Numbered from the stretch's first letter, positions 35,826 through 45,361 are shown. The stretch is DNA of 64,000 bases from Methylomicrobium sp. (GCA_018333785.1 JAGXSU010000059.1:1-64000), one strand, 5' to 3'. The notes: generated from the sequence alone by a model not told the origin. Program-made: numbers and translations.

Positions 35826-36731
35826 TTAGTTAATATGCCAAAAAGGATGTCGTTTTCCTTTTATGTTTAATAAACCATCATAAAAACCTGTAAAAAATGC
35901 CCAAAGTTGCGCTAACTTACGAGGTTCATAACGTAGCGCGCCGAATAATCTCAGAAATGATGCAGGTATTGTATGAGTCCAGAAACGCAAGCCATAGTAT
36001 TGTCGAGCAATAAACAAGCGATTGCGAGTATCGTAATAACGCTTCCACGGAGGAAGTTGTAAACAAGTAAAACTTCGACCAGGCAGTTGAAGTGTATAAG
36101 TAATAGCTTTGGGGTGTTTAATACGACTTTTGCCAGCAACGATGACTTGGGCTCCAAAACTCGCCGCCCTCATGCAATATTCAACATCGTCTGCAGCAAT
36201 GAAAAAACCTGCGTCCGGCAAACCCATTTTATTCACCAAGTCGCGATGAATCATGAAGCCAAGGAATGGTAAGAATTGTACTCTAGCTCTATCAGGAATA
36301 TCTTCAATCAGATCAACGCCTATATTACCTTTGTTAACTAAGCTCAAACCCCAAGAAGTATATTCTCCGCTAATAGCGACCGAACCATAGATATGGCTTG
36401 GGTTATTCGAAACAAACAATAATTCTTCCAATGCATTGGGTAACGGCTCAGCATCATCATCCATCATCCAAATCCAGTCAGCCCCATGAACAAGTGCCTG
36501 TTGGATACCCTCCGCGAAACCGCCTGCTCCTCCACGATTGTCAGTCAACCGTATGTAAATAATATTTGAAGAGATTCCGTGAATCCATGCATCAGTACCG
36601 TCTGTGGATGCATTATCGATAATTAATATGTGATCTGGAGATTTGGTCTGTGATTGGATGGCCCCAACACAGAGCTGAAGTAGGGGAAGGCGATTGTAAG
36701 TAACGATTACAGCAAAAACGTTGGAAGGCAT
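35826..36731 (-). CDS. GT2 glycosyltransferase, galactofuranosyltransferase-like
   Basis: The product (301 aa) is a family 2 glycosyltransferase: VIVTYNRLPLL, LIIDNASTDGT, DNRGGAGGFAEGI and WMMDDDAEP (the DDD metal site). The NRGGAGGFAEG and DDDAEP combination is typical of the RfbF/GlfT-like group, which includes galactofuranosyl- and rhamnosyltransferases; glf in the same operon favours galactofuranose (inference). The ATG at 36731 (MPSNVFAVIVTYN) is chosen because the longer frame to 36833 would add an unrelated N-terminus overlapping the previous gene. Confidence 0.88.
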   Translation of the reverse strand: MPSNVFAVIVTYNRLPLLQLCVGAIQSQTKSPDHILIIDNASTDGTDAWIHGISSNIIYIRLTDNRGGAGGFAEGIQQALVHGADWIWMMDDDAEPLPNALEELLFVSNNPSHIYGSVAISGEYTSWGLSLVNKGNIGVDLIEDIPDRARVQFLPFLGFMIHRDLVNKMGLPDAGFFIAADDVEYCMRAASFGAQVIVAGKSRIKHPKAITYTLQLPGRSFTCLQLPPWKRYYDTRNRLFIARQYYGLRFWTHTIPASFLRLFGALRYEPRKLAQLWAFFTGFYDGLLNIKGKRHPFWHIN

Positions 36732-36801
36732 GAAAATAGATTCCGAAAGTCCAAAAATGGAAAGTAATATGAAGGCCATGGAGCCACCAATTTTTGGATG
36801 G

Positions 36802-37803
36802 TCACAATATTCTTCTATAGTCTTTAAGAGCAACTCTTTTTTTATTGATATAAAAGTTTTTTAATCTTCGTAATAGAAATATCATCCATTCAACAGTTAA
36901 TGGGTCAAGATGTCGCAAAAAAGGATGAGAAAAAATGATATTTTCCGGTTTATAGTCTTTATCTATTTTTCTGGTCTGTTTTACGACTTGATGCCAATAA
37001 TAAGGGGCGTAAGGAAAAAAGGTATGAATAAAAAACCATAAAGTTCTAACTATGACTTGCTGTCTAATGTCCAATAATCTGTTTTGCTCCAAAAGTAAAT
37101 TATGGAGCGTAAAAATAGATGTAACAAGATCAAAAGGGATGTCTTTTGTGAAATTCATACTTGAAACTCTAGCTAGGTCATGTTGAAACCATACGCCAAC
37201 AATCTCATCAAGGTGTACCCATCGCCACTCTCTTAATCCGGCCAAATCAATCATCCATATAATATCCTGCATACGCACTACATTTTCATTCCACCTAGCT
37301 TCCTTAAGAGAGGATCGTAGATAAACATTACCAATAGGCAATGTGAATCCAGAAATGATAAGACTTGCGCAGACAAAGTCGCGTGAAACAGGAAAATTAA
37401 CTTGCCCCAGATCTTTATTTTCCATATCGATATTGAGCAATAAACCCGAACAAAAATCAAAGTTATCGCTTTCGAGCAATTCATACTGCCTTACACACCC
37501 GGCAAATATCAGATAATCGTCGTCATCAAGAAATCTTATATATTTACCATGGGCATTTAGCATGCCTACATTACGAGCTGCATTTCCATTGGCTTGCGGC
37601 ATCGGTATAACTCGTACGGCCAGGTTGTTTTTAAATGGCTGCAACGCTTTGCTCCAAGACTGATCCGGTCCATTCGGAACAACAATGACTTCAACATCCT
37701 TGCTATCCATTCCTGCCAAAGCACTATTCACTGCTCTTGCCAAGAATTGTGGGCGATTGAAAGTTGGGATGATGACAGAAACAAGCGGTTTTGGATTGTG
37801 CAT
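36802..37803 (-). CDS. GT2 glycosyltransferase
   Basis: The product (333 aa) has the GT2 core: LVSVIIPTFNRPQFLARAV, EVIVVPNGPD, GNAARNVGMLNAHGKYIRFLDDDDYL (the DxD site). The C-terminal part is rich in aromatics with no clear membrane anchor. The ATG at 37803 gives a standard N-terminus; a TTG lies eight codons upstream. AT content is higher than in the flanking housekeeping genes. Confidence 0.87.
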   Translation of the reverse strand: MHNPKPLVSVIIPTFNRPQFLARAVNSALAGMDSKDVEVIVVPNGPDQSWSKALQPFKNNLAVRVIPMPQANGNAARNVGMLNAHGKYIRFLDDDDYLIFAGCVRQYELLESDNFDFCSGLLLNIDMENKDLGQVNFPVSRDFVCASLIISGFTLPIGNVYLRSSLKEARWNENVVRMQDIIWMIDLAGLREWRWVHLDEIVGVWFQHDLARVSSMNFTKDIPFDLVTSIFTLHNLLLEQNRLLDIRQQVIVRTLWFFIHTFFPYAPYYWHQVVKQTRKIDKDYKPENIIFSHPFLRHLDPLTVEWMIFLLRRLKNFYINKKRVALKDYRRIL

Positions 37804-37878
37804 ACAAGTTAATAAATTTAAAGCCAAGAGTCTTTATAGTCGAGTTAATAGTATTTTCAGGATTTATAAAAACAGACT

Positions 37879-38364
37879 TTAAAGTTGTTGAGATTCTCCT
37901 GCCAACTCGAGTACCGTATTTATTAAACTTTCGCTGATGTATACAGGGCTTGAGGCAATTAGCTCTAATAAGGGCGCAATTAATTGAATATGTCCTGCGC
38001 GTTTAGCTTGCAGTAAAACGCCAACTGATCCAATAGTTTTGATTTGGTTTATTTTTGCAACTTTACGGCCGCGCTTATCATCAATGAGCAAATAATCCGC
38101 AGACACCTCCTTGTAAAGAAGCATAGCCTCTGTTTCTCCCGCGTCAGCAAAAGCATCCAAATAAACAAACCGCTGCGTATCTACAACACGTACCTTGCCT
38201 TTCAGATAAGATTGCAAGCAAGATGAGTGTGCTTTATCGACTTTAGCAATTTCAGAATATACAGTTTGGGGTACAAGGACTTCGCCAAAAAGTTTATCGA
38301 GTAAAGACAGGCTATTACAGGAAGCAAGTGCAATCAAAGCAGAAGCATCGGCAACCAAGATCAT
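37879..38364 (-). CDS. DUF3368-type PIN domain toxin
   Basis: The product (161 aa) is a PIN-like ribonuclease-fold protein: LVADASALIALA (first Asp), the GETEAMLLYKE middle acidic residues and LLIDDKRGRKVA (late Asp pair). DUF3368 proteins are paired with UPF0175 antitoxins, which is the case here: the upstream gene overlaps by 4 bp. It probably cleaves RNA when free. It sits inside the polysaccharide operon on the same strand. Confidence 0.88.
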   Translation of the reverse strand: MILVADASALIALASCNSLSLLDKLFGEVLVPQTVYSEIAKVDKAHSSCLQSYLKGKVRVVDTQRFVYLDAFADAGETEAMLLYKEVSADYLLIDDKRGRKVAKINQIKTIGSVGVLLQAKRAGHIQLIAPLLELIASSPVYISESLINTVLELAGESQQL

Positions 38365-38612
38365 GGTGTTTTGAAACAGCTCAGTTCTTCAAGAATTTCA
38401 TCACGTGTGATGTTGATGATAGGAACCTTGTTTGCTTTACAAATGCACATGAATTCATAAAGATCGAACCCCGCCAGTTCCGCCGCTTTTGCCAGCGTTA
38501 CGCGCTCGTGTTGATATAGCCAAACAGCATAGGAGGTTCGGATTTCTTGCTTAATGTCGTTTTCAGTTTGAAATTCGACAAAGTCATTGGGAAGATCGAT
38601 AGCGATTTGCAT
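38361..38612 (-). CDS. UPF0175-family antitoxin
   Basis: The product (83 aa) contains the UPF0175 signature: an N-terminal strand IAIDLPNDF, then VTLAKAAELAGFDLYEFMCICKANKVPI, an HTH-like region. It should neutralise the DUF3368 toxin encoded immediately downstream. The ATG at 38612 has GAGAGG upstream; the frame is open to 38681 but the family begins at this Met. Confidence 0.9.
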   Translation of the reverse strand: MQIAIDLPNDFVEFQTENDIKQEIRTSYAVWLYQHERVTLAKAAELAGFDLYEFMCICKANKVPIINITRDEILEELSCFKTP

Positions 38613-38698
38613 AATATGCCTCTCAATTTTGTCAATAGAGACATAGACCGCAATTGTATCTATTGATATAGGTTTTGTCATAGGAGCTGCTTTAGTCG

Positions 38699-39703
38699 CT
38701 ACAAAAGTATGATTATTTTTGTTTTAGGATAAACATATTGTTTAATTGAGCGTAGCATAGTATAGATTAAACGAAATTTAAGAAATAAAAGAACAGCAGG
38801 ATCAATGTCAAGCAATTCGCAAACATTGAACTTGCAATGCATCAGGTTTATTAGAAGTTTATCGGTATTAAGCTTTTCCGAGCTTTTGATTGATCTTCTT
38901 AGTAAGCGACGTTGTTCACCTTTTAATGCCCTATAGGTTTCTTCTTTTAAATGATTTGATTGCTTAATGAACTCTTGTATTTTTGAGGCGCTTTGCACTA
39001 AGCCCTCTACATTATGAAATGTTACATTAGTGGTCATGATCGAATTTTCTCGTACTCGTCGCTTAAATAAAATATTGCTTAATGAAATTGCTTTCTGCGC
39101 ACAGCAAAAAATTATTGGGGTAAGTCCTTCGTCTTCATGTAAATAGCCTTCGTCAAAATACAGATTATTTTGGTCGATAATTTTTTTACTAAACAAATAA
39201 AGACATGGCGATGGCGAATAGGCATTGGCTCTAACAAGTCTAGTAAATAGACCCGAGCCAGTTGTTGGTCTACAAATATCCGGTTTTTGGTAGAAGTTAA
39301 AATGCTTCTCAGCTCCTGGAATAGAAGAAAAGGCTCTTCCAGAAAAAACAATTAAGTCAAGTTTTAATTTAAATATTGATCTTATGCAAATTGCTAAAGC
39401 ATCAAGCTCCAATAGATCATCGCCATCAAAAAAGTAAATATAAGACCCAGCCGAATTTTTTAAGCCTAAATTTCTTGCCGCGCTCGGTCCAAGGTTTTGT
39501 TGAGATATGATTCTAATTCTATTGTCGGTATTCGCATAATTCGCTGCAATTGATAAAGAATTATCAGTGGAGCCATCATTAATTATGATAAGTTCAAAAT
39601 TATTAAATTCTTGGCCTAGTATCGACTCAATTGCGTCTGATATATAATTATCAACATTATATATAGGCATAATTATTGATAATAAACAATTAGAATTAGC
39701 CAT
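38699..39703 (-). CDS. GT2 glycosyltransferase
   Basis: The product (334 aa) has a GT2 core in the first 110 residues: LSIIMPIYNVDNYISDAIESI, LIIINDGSTDNS, GPSAARNLGLKNSAGSYIYFFDGDDLL (DGDD metal site). The remaining 200 residues are helical and Lys-rich. It begins 5 bp after the WbsX-like gene stop. Low GC, with many AAT, ATA and TTA codons, differs from the mxa and nif regions and points to transfer. Confidence 0.88.
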   Translation of the reverse strand: MANSNCLLSIIMPIYNVDNYISDAIESILGQEFNNFELIIINDGSTDNSLSIAANYANTDNRIRIISQQNLGPSAARNLGLKNSAGSYIYFFDGDDLLELDALAICIRSIFKLKLDLIVFSGRAFSSIPGAEKHFNFYQKPDICRPTTGSGLFTRLVRANAYSPSPCLYLFSKKIIDQNNLYFDEGYLHEDEGLTPIIFCCAQKAISLSNILFKRRVRENSIMTTNVTFHNVEGLVQSASKIQEFIKQSNHLKEETYRALKGEQRRLLRRSIKSSEKLNTDKLLINLMHCKFNVCELLDIDPAVLLFLKFRLIYTMLRSIKQYVYPKTKIIILL

Positions 39704-39708
39704 TGTTT

Positions 39709-40812
39709 TTATCTGAAATTTTCTAATTCGGCCTGAAATACTTCAAGGTATTTTTTGCCGAAGCGCAAGTCAGGCTCAATATAATTACCTTCTGCCCATT
39801 CGTTCCATGACTTTATAAATATAAATCTTCGACTGTCGGGTAGGTTTTTTGCTCTCATCAAGGCCTTTCTTAAATGACTTTTAAAAAGTTCAGGAGTTGA
39901 TGCAAATAGAACTCTACCATTTATGCCACTACGAGGGGTATTATCCCAATTAGGAATAACACAGGGTAATGAGTCTATCCCTTCGACTTGATAAAAAGGC
40001 ATTTCATCTAAAGATTTCTTATAATCATAAATGGAGGGATAATTTAATAACTTATAATATTCATTAAGTATTTTTCTTAAAGGCTTTTTCCAGCCGACTT
40101 TTTCCGTTTTTAATGGAGGAAGTTTTACATTATAAATCGCGTCGAATCCAGCTGATTTCGGTTCCCAAATATTTGATCCGTCGTGCTGAGCAACAAGATA
40201 TAGTCCTGGCAACCCATTTTTTAACGCTAATTCTCTCCAATAATCGGTCACCCTTAGTGAATCAGGCAGTTCTCTTGGTTGGAAAATCACGAATAATGGC
40301 TTACCGTCAGCTTTTACATATCGATGATCTTGGAATGAGCGTAGCAGATATTCAAAATGACGTTTGTGGTCGCCCATCCCTGGATAAGTTTGTTCAATCA
40401 ACGTTCTATTGGGTGCACCATGCCAAATACCCGACCAAGTTTGATTTGCCCAACAAAGGCAGAATGGAAAATCGGGCTCACCCGATTCGAGAACTTCATT
40501 GAATGGGCGTTCGAGTATACGTTTTCCAGCAAACCAATAGTGGTAATAACAAAACGCTTCTATACCATATTCTTTTGCTAATTCCGCCTGTGCTAATCGC
40601 GCTTCGGGCAAACGAAGATCATAAAATCCTAAATCACCGGGTACGTTTGGTTGATAATGCCTAGGAAATAATGGTTTAGCCTTAGCTGTATTAGTCCATT
40701 CGGTAAAGCCTTTGCCCCACCATACGTCATTTTCAGGAATAGGGTGAAACTGAGGCAGATATAAAGCAATTGCGCGTATCCTTTTATTTAGATCTGCAGA
40801 GGGATTGGTCAT
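39709..40812 (-). CDS. WbsX-like (GH99-like domain) glycan protein
   Basis: The product (367 aa) matches the WbsX/GH99-like group found in O-antigen and rhamnan clusters: RAIALYLPQFHPIPENDVWWGKGFTEW at the start, EAFCYYHYWFAGKRILERPF, FCLCWANQTWSGIW and a C-terminal KSWNEWAEGNYIEPD. Related domains act on mannose-type glycans, but the WbsX function is not firmly established. The ATG at 40812 is preferred to a TTG eight codons upstream. Confidence 0.87.
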   Translation of the reverse strand: MTNPSADLNKRIRAIALYLPQFHPIPENDVWWGKGFTEWTNTAKAKPLFPRHYQPNVPGDLGFYDLRLPEARLAQAELAKEYGIEAFCYYHYWFAGKRILERPFNEVLESGEPDFPFCLCWANQTWSGIWHGAPNRTLIEQTYPGMGDHKRHFEYLLRSFQDHRYVKADGKPLFVIFQPRELPDSLRVTDYWRELALKNGLPGLYLVAQHDGSNIWEPKSAGFDAIYNVKLPPLKTEKVGWKKPLRKILNEYYKLLNYPSIYDYKKSLDEMPFYQVEGIDSLPCVIPNWDNTPRSGINGRVLFASTPELFKSHLRKALMRAKNLPDSRRFIFIKSWNEWAEGNYIEPDLRFGKKYLEVFQAELENFR

Positions 40813-40845
40813 ATGTTTTTGATATTTAAACGTCAAGCGTATTAT

Positions 40846-41700
40846 CTAAAGTATTTTTTCTAAAATCCATATAGCTCTTGTGTGTAAATTTTTTTTTGAA
40901 ATATAGTATTTTTCTAGCTCTTTAATTTTATATTTCAATAATATTCTAACTGTTATGTTTTTATTAAAGTTATTATGTTGTTTTACAATTGCTTGTTTAA
41001 ATCCCATGTACATGGCTTCTTTATTTTTACAAAGACTATCGCTAGTTTTACGGTAAATAGCGAGGGCTTCCGGAACTACCTTGGTCTCTGGTGCTAAGGC
41101 AAATATTCTCATCCAACAATCCCAATCTTCATGATTAGGTAACGACTGATCGAATCTAATATTGAATTCACTAAAAAAACGGGCGTCAAATAAAAAGCAA
41201 TGGACTGGAATGCTAAGCCTTGTCTCCCACCTCAAGGCAACATCATATAGAGCATTTCTCATTACCAACCTTGAAGGAGAACGCTGAATTTGTAAAGGTG
41301 TTTGGCAAATATCTTCGTCCAGACCCATTAAATAATCTGAATAGCAAAGACAGAGGCTATTTGTAGATAAAAGCGCTCTTAATTGAAGTGAAAACTTGTC
41401 TTCTCTGATTTTATCATCAGCATCTAAAAATTGTATGTAATCTCCAAATGCGACATCTAATCCAGCATTTCTAGCACCGGACAGACCTTTGTTTTTTTGA
41501 TTGATTACCTTGATTCTGTTATCGGTTTTTGATAGTTCTGTTGCGACTTGTGCTGTATTATCGGTTGAGCCATCATTGACAATAATACATTCCCATTTTT
41601 CATATGTTTGGTTTTTTATGCTATGAATAGCGTCGGTTAGATATCTTGCTTGATTATAACAGGGGACAATCACGGTAATTAGCGGTGCATTATTTGTCAT
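40846..41700 (-). CDS. GT2 glycosyltransferase
   Basis: The product (284 aa) is a GT2 enzyme: ITVIVPCYNQARYLTDAIHSI, CIIVNDGSTDNT, GLSGARNAGLDVAFGDYIQFLDADD (DADD metal site). It ends in a Lys/Tyr-rich helical tail. Substrate unknown. Strongly AT-rich, like its neighbours. Confidence 0.88.
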   Translation of the reverse strand: MTNNAPLITVIVPCYNQARYLTDAIHSIKNQTYEKWECIIVNDGSTDNTAQVATELSKTDNRIKVINQKNKGLSGARNAGLDVAFGDYIQFLDADDKIREDKFSLQLRALLSTNSLCLCYSDYLMGLDEDICQTPLQIQRSPSRLVMRNALYDVALRWETRLSIPVHCFLFDARFFSEFNIRFDQSLPNHEDWDCWMRIFALAPETKVVPEALAIYRKTSDSLCKNKEAMYMGFKQAIVKQHNNFNKNITVRILLKYKIKELEKYYISKKNLHTRAIWILEKIL

Positions 41701-41753
41701 AATTTTTATGACTGAGCAGTGTTAATAATAAATACTTTTAAGAGGTTTGTGAA

Positions 41754-43226
41754 TTAGTACTTATAGGTATTTGATCGGTCTTCGGCCCAGTACCTTATTG
41801 CTTTTAACATTCGCCTAGGGTACGGAAGGCAATAAATAATTCTTCTCATTAAACTACCTGATCCATACCTTAATCTTCTAGGGGTGATTAAATTTATGTA
41901 TTCGTGCATGTTAGCTATGTATTGCAAATCAATTTTTATTTTTGGAAAAAATTTTTCATATATTTCGTTGTGATTTTGCGATGTATCGTTCAAGTAGATG
42001 GATATGTCATTAATGTTTCTGAAAGATTCATAATCTTCGCAGTTTTCATTAGTTAAATACATCTGATCATAAAAGAGATATGAGGCAAAATCGGACCAGT
42101 TCTTTAGTTTGGTTTCTAAATCAACCTTATCGAGCCAGTTTGATATTACATTTTGATCATTATGGTTATATTCGTACACAATGTTTTTATTTGATAAAAG
42201 TGATTTCCCTAGCTGTAGTACCGCTTTATCTAGGACTAAAGATTCAAATAACGAGCTCGAATTAACTCCTACAACATAATCTGCCAAGTTTAAGCATGAT
42301 TTTAATGATAAAGAATTGGTCCAAATGCCTTGTTTTTTTATAATTCTTTCGTAAGCGTCTGTTTTATCGTGATTGCATGGGTGTTGTTTTGCTATTATGT
42401 AGATGTCATTTCTTGCTTTTAACTGTTCGCATAGCCATTTTAAAGCGTCAATATTTTTTTTAAAGAATGGCGAAAAATAAAAGTTAGAGGTATCTTCATC
42501 TAACTGATTAAAAAATAGAATTACTTTTTTGTTTTTTGGTATTGAAATGTATTTATTATTGGATGATGGTTGAGGATGCCATGTAAAGCTGCAATCTTTA
42601 TATAGTTTCTTGTAAGATAAGTAAAGGCTATGCGATCTTTTTTGAGTTTGTGCATCGGGCCATTCCCAATTCGTTTTATTTGCGATTGGGTGGCTTCCAT
42701 TGAATCCACCATTAAATCCTAACTTGCTTAGCTGCATTGTATCAGGTAAAGGACCACGTTCAATAAACACGACAGGACATGATATTTTATTGCATATATT
42801 TTTTAATATTATCTGTGTCGGTAATTCACCATTCCATATAATGCATGATTTTGGTTTTAATGAGGTTATTAATTCTATATATAAATTATGTATATATCTT
42901 GCACCGCTTTTTCTTAGTTCAATACTTCCTTTCCCAAACCACTTTTCTTCTATTTCTAGGAGTTCGGCAATGTTGTCAACGTCTTCCTCGGGAAAGGATG
43001 TGTATATGTTTGTGTATGAAGATAATATGGGTGGCATATACAAATAAGGCATGCATAAATTATTTTCAGCCTCTTTATTTGTTGAAGTACCCATTAATAA
43101 AAATTCTAAGTTTAATTTAAGAAGGCTTTCTCTCGTTCTATTCCAGAAATGAATTTCTGTTTTAGATAATGATGTTGATGCATATACTAATAATTTTTGA
43201 GTATTTTCTTCAAATTTATAAAGCAT
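41754..43226 (-). CDS. Capsule-polysaccharide-type protein, possible glycosyltransferase
   Basis: The product (490 aa) is soluble. The segment VILFFNQLDEDTSNF, then IIAKQHPCNHD and LNLADYVVGVNSSSLFESLVLDKAVLQLGK resembles the Capsule_synth (KpsS/KpsC-like) pattern of HP...VNSS...E...LGK. That family includes Kdo transferases and other GT-B enzymes. I cannot name the sugar. It lies between the Wzt gene and a GT2 gene on the same strand. The coding sequence is AT-rich. Confidence 0.65.
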   Translation of the reverse strand: MLYKFEENTQKLLVYASTSLSKTEIHFWNRTRESLLKLNLEFLLMGTSTNKEAENNLCMPYLYMPPILSSYTNIYTSFPEEDVDNIAELLEIEEKWFGKGSIELRKSGARYIHNLYIELITSLKPKSCIIWNGELPTQIILKNICNKISCPVVFIERGPLPDTMQLSKLGFNGGFNGSHPIANKTNWEWPDAQTQKRSHSLYLSYKKLYKDCSFTWHPQPSSNNKYISIPKNKKVILFFNQLDEDTSNFYFSPFFKKNIDALKWLCEQLKARNDIYIIAKQHPCNHDKTDAYERIIKKQGIWTNSLSLKSCLNLADYVVGVNSSSLFESLVLDKAVLQLGKSLLSNKNIVYEYNHNDQNVISNWLDKVDLETKLKNWSDFASYLFYDQMYLTNENCEDYESFRNINDISIYLNDTSQNHNEIYEKFFPKIKIDLQYIANMHEYINLITPRRLRYGSGSLMRRIIYCLPYPRRMLKAIRYWAEDRSNTYKY

Positions 43227-43325
43227 TTTCTATATTTTCATTTTAATGGTATAAAAATCGTTATCATAGACCTTCATAAGCCTGGATGAAATAGATTGTG
43301 TTATAATTTATTGTTTGCCTGTGGT

Positions 43326-44573
43326 TTATTTTTCACGATGACTGTTTGTTGAATATTTTTTATTAACGCTGGTAACCTTCCAATGTGATGTTAATTGCTG
43401 TGTAGCACAGCCAATTTGATTTCCTTTTATAGTGATAATACCTGCAAATCTTATCCAATCATAATGTTTATTATATTTTTTTGATATTAATATAAGACCA
43501 ATGTTGTAGGCGCCTGGATTTATATTAATATTTTCAATTACTATATCAACATTTATGAATTTTTCGTCTTTTACTAGTATTTTTGCTTCATTTAAATGGC
43601 TATTACATTCGGCAACCACCTCTCCATCAGCTTTTCTGAATTCAACTATTAATACCAAATCGTCTATTGTCCTTCCGATTAATTTCAAATTTATATGTAT
43701 TAACTTTCCGTAGGTGAACTCCTTTGTTTTGTTGTTAAACTCATCTAAATACTCAAACGATGTTATTTCGGCTTCTTGTGTTCCGGTTCGAATATCATCA
43801 GTGTTTTTCGTCAAATATATTTTGTCATATTCGATAGATGCGATAGTTGGATTTCCGTAATATTTCACCTGCCCCTGATCAAGTAATAAAGATTGATCGG
43901 ATATTCGAGTTATTTGTTGCATAGAGTGTGAGACAAATAATACAGCTGATTTAGGTAACAAATTTGCAATAGCGTTATAGCATTTTGTACGAAAACCTAC
44001 GTCACCGACTGCAAGTACCTCATCCAAAATCAAAACATCCGGCTCCATCTGCACCGCAATCGCAAACCCTAATCTCACATACATCCCGCTCGAATAATGC
44101 TTGACCGGCATATCGATAAACTCTTCCAACTCAGCAAACGCAACAATTTCATCGAATTTCTTGTCGATCTCGCGTTTGCTCATGCCGAGAATCGCACCGT
44201 TGACATAGATATTTTCCCGCCCTGTTAGCATCGGGTGAAATCCGGCGCCGACTTCGATCAGAGCACCAACTTTACCTTTAATCGTGATTTTGCCTTTGTC
44301 CGGCAGAATGATGCCGTTGAGCATTTTTAATAAGGTGCTCTTCCCTGCTCCATTACGACCAATAATACCCAGACATTCGCCGCGTTTGACTTCAAACGAC
44401 ACATCGTCAACCGCCCAAAATTCATCCCCCCGTAACTTGTCCGAGGTGTTTGGCAAATGCAGCAGGTCGCGACTGATGTCTTCGATGCCATAAAGCATAG
44501 ACCGTTTCAGTGAGCGGCAGAATTTTTTGCTGACGTTTTCGACTTTGATTAAGACGTCGTCTGAGTTTGACAT
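43326..44573 (-). CDS. O-antigen/polysaccharide ABC transporter ATP-binding protein (Wzt-like)
   Basis: The product (415 aa) has an N-terminal ABC ATPase (Walker A IIGRNGAGKST, signature YSSGMYVRLGFAIA, Walker B VLILDEVLAVGD) and a C-terminal domain of about 150 residues (from about 260) of the Wzt carbohydrate-binding type. It exports the lipid-linked glycan together with Wzm. The first 57 residues are duplicated upstream as a gene fragment (45362-45586). The N-terminal ATPase part has higher GC than the C-terminal domain, in line with exchange of the glycan-binding domain. Confidence 0.92.
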   Translation of the reverse strand: MSNSDDVLIKVENVSKKFCRSLKRSMLYGIEDISRDLLHLPNTSDKLRGDEFWAVDDVSFEVKRGECLGIIGRNGAGKSTLLKMLNGIILPDKGKITIKGKVGALIEVGAGFHPMLTGRENIYVNGAILGMSKREIDKKFDEIVAFAELEEFIDMPVKHYSSGMYVRLGFAIAVQMEPDVLILDEVLAVGDVGFRTKCYNAIANLLPKSAVLFVSHSMQQITRISDQSLLLDQGQVKYYGNPTIASIEYDKIYLTKNTDDIRTGTQEAEITSFEYLDEFNNKTKEFTYGKLIHINLKLIGRTIDDLVLIVEFRKADGEVVAECNSHLNEAKILVKDEKFINVDIVIENININPGAYNIGLILISKKYNKHYDWIRFAGIITIKGNQIGCATQQLTSHWKVTSVNKKYSTNSHREK

Positions 44574-44585
44574 GGGAGTATCGTG

Positions 44586-44995
44586 TTATGGATTCGCCGT
44601 TTGAAATATATTTACAGCGAGGCTGTTAGCCGCTTCTTTCAAACGATTATCATTGGTCCAAAATTCCGTGCAGCCATTTTCTATCGCTGTGGCTAAGTGA
44701 AGCGCATCGGGTGTTTTAATTTTATGCTTGACTCTCAAGTTTAACGCTCTGGCAATTAAAGTGCATTGATGGTTAACCATCGTTGGTCAGCCAAAAATAG
44801 CTCATAATCTTCAACTAGTATTTGATTACCTTCAATCAACGGCTTTACAAGGCATCCAAGGCGGACTAAAGATGATATGCATAAAATAGCATCTAGGTTA
44901 TTTGCAAGGTGTTGTCGAATAAGACCGCTGAAAGGCTGTGCATCTTCCAGCAAATAAATGACACAACACATGTCAATATAAATTAGTCGGAGCAT
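44586..44995 (-). pseudogene. VapC-like PIN toxin gene, frameshifted
   Basis: Two overlapping frames together encode a VapC-type PIN protein. The first (44995 to about 44756) carries LIYIDMCCVIYLLE and ends RWLTINAL. The second carries on with TLIARALNLRVKHKIKTPDALHLATAIENGCTEFWTNDNRLKEAA to 44586, including the conserved late Asp residues. The shift lies around 44756-44775; a single-base indel would restore one frame. The start overlaps the antitoxin stop by 1 base (TGATG). A sequencing error or programmed frameshift are the alternatives. Confidence 0.82.
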
Positions 44996-45267
44996 CAGTC
45001 GTTATTCCATTCATCCCGAATAGCAAAAATGCGTCGTTGTACTTCTTCTAGGTTAGCTCTTGGACGGTGCTGGAAACGAGGAGATGCCAAAAGTCTTAGT
45101 GTGCGAGACACACTTCCTTTAGTTTCGGTTAACGTTGCATCGGATTCTTCGTTCGCATCACTTTCCAATAGCGTAAGCAGCGCCTTACCTTCTAACTTGA
45201 ACATGATCGGCTCTAAGGCTTGGATATGTCCAGTTGGGTCAATCTCAACGTGTATGGTTTTTAGCAT
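44995..45267 (-). CDS. Putative antitoxin of the VapC-like module
   Basis: The product (90 aa) begins MLKTIHVEIDPTGHIQALEP, a strand pattern seen in small antitoxins paired with PIN toxins, and ends in a Arg-rich helical tail. The assignment rests on its coupling (1-bp overlap) with the PIN toxin gene. The Met at 45267 is chosen over an upstream start at 45288. Confidence 0.72.
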   Translation of the reverse strand: MLKTIHVEIDPTGHIQALEPIMFKLEGKALLTLLESDANEESDATLTETKGSVSRTLRLLASPRFQHRPRANLEEVQRRIFAIRDEWNND

Positions 45268-45361
45268 GGCTTTGTTCCTAAATAGCAATCAAGGATAGTA
45301 GCATTGACATAGATATACACGCGCATGGCCTACATCAGGTTACAGCCCACGCAAACTCCAA

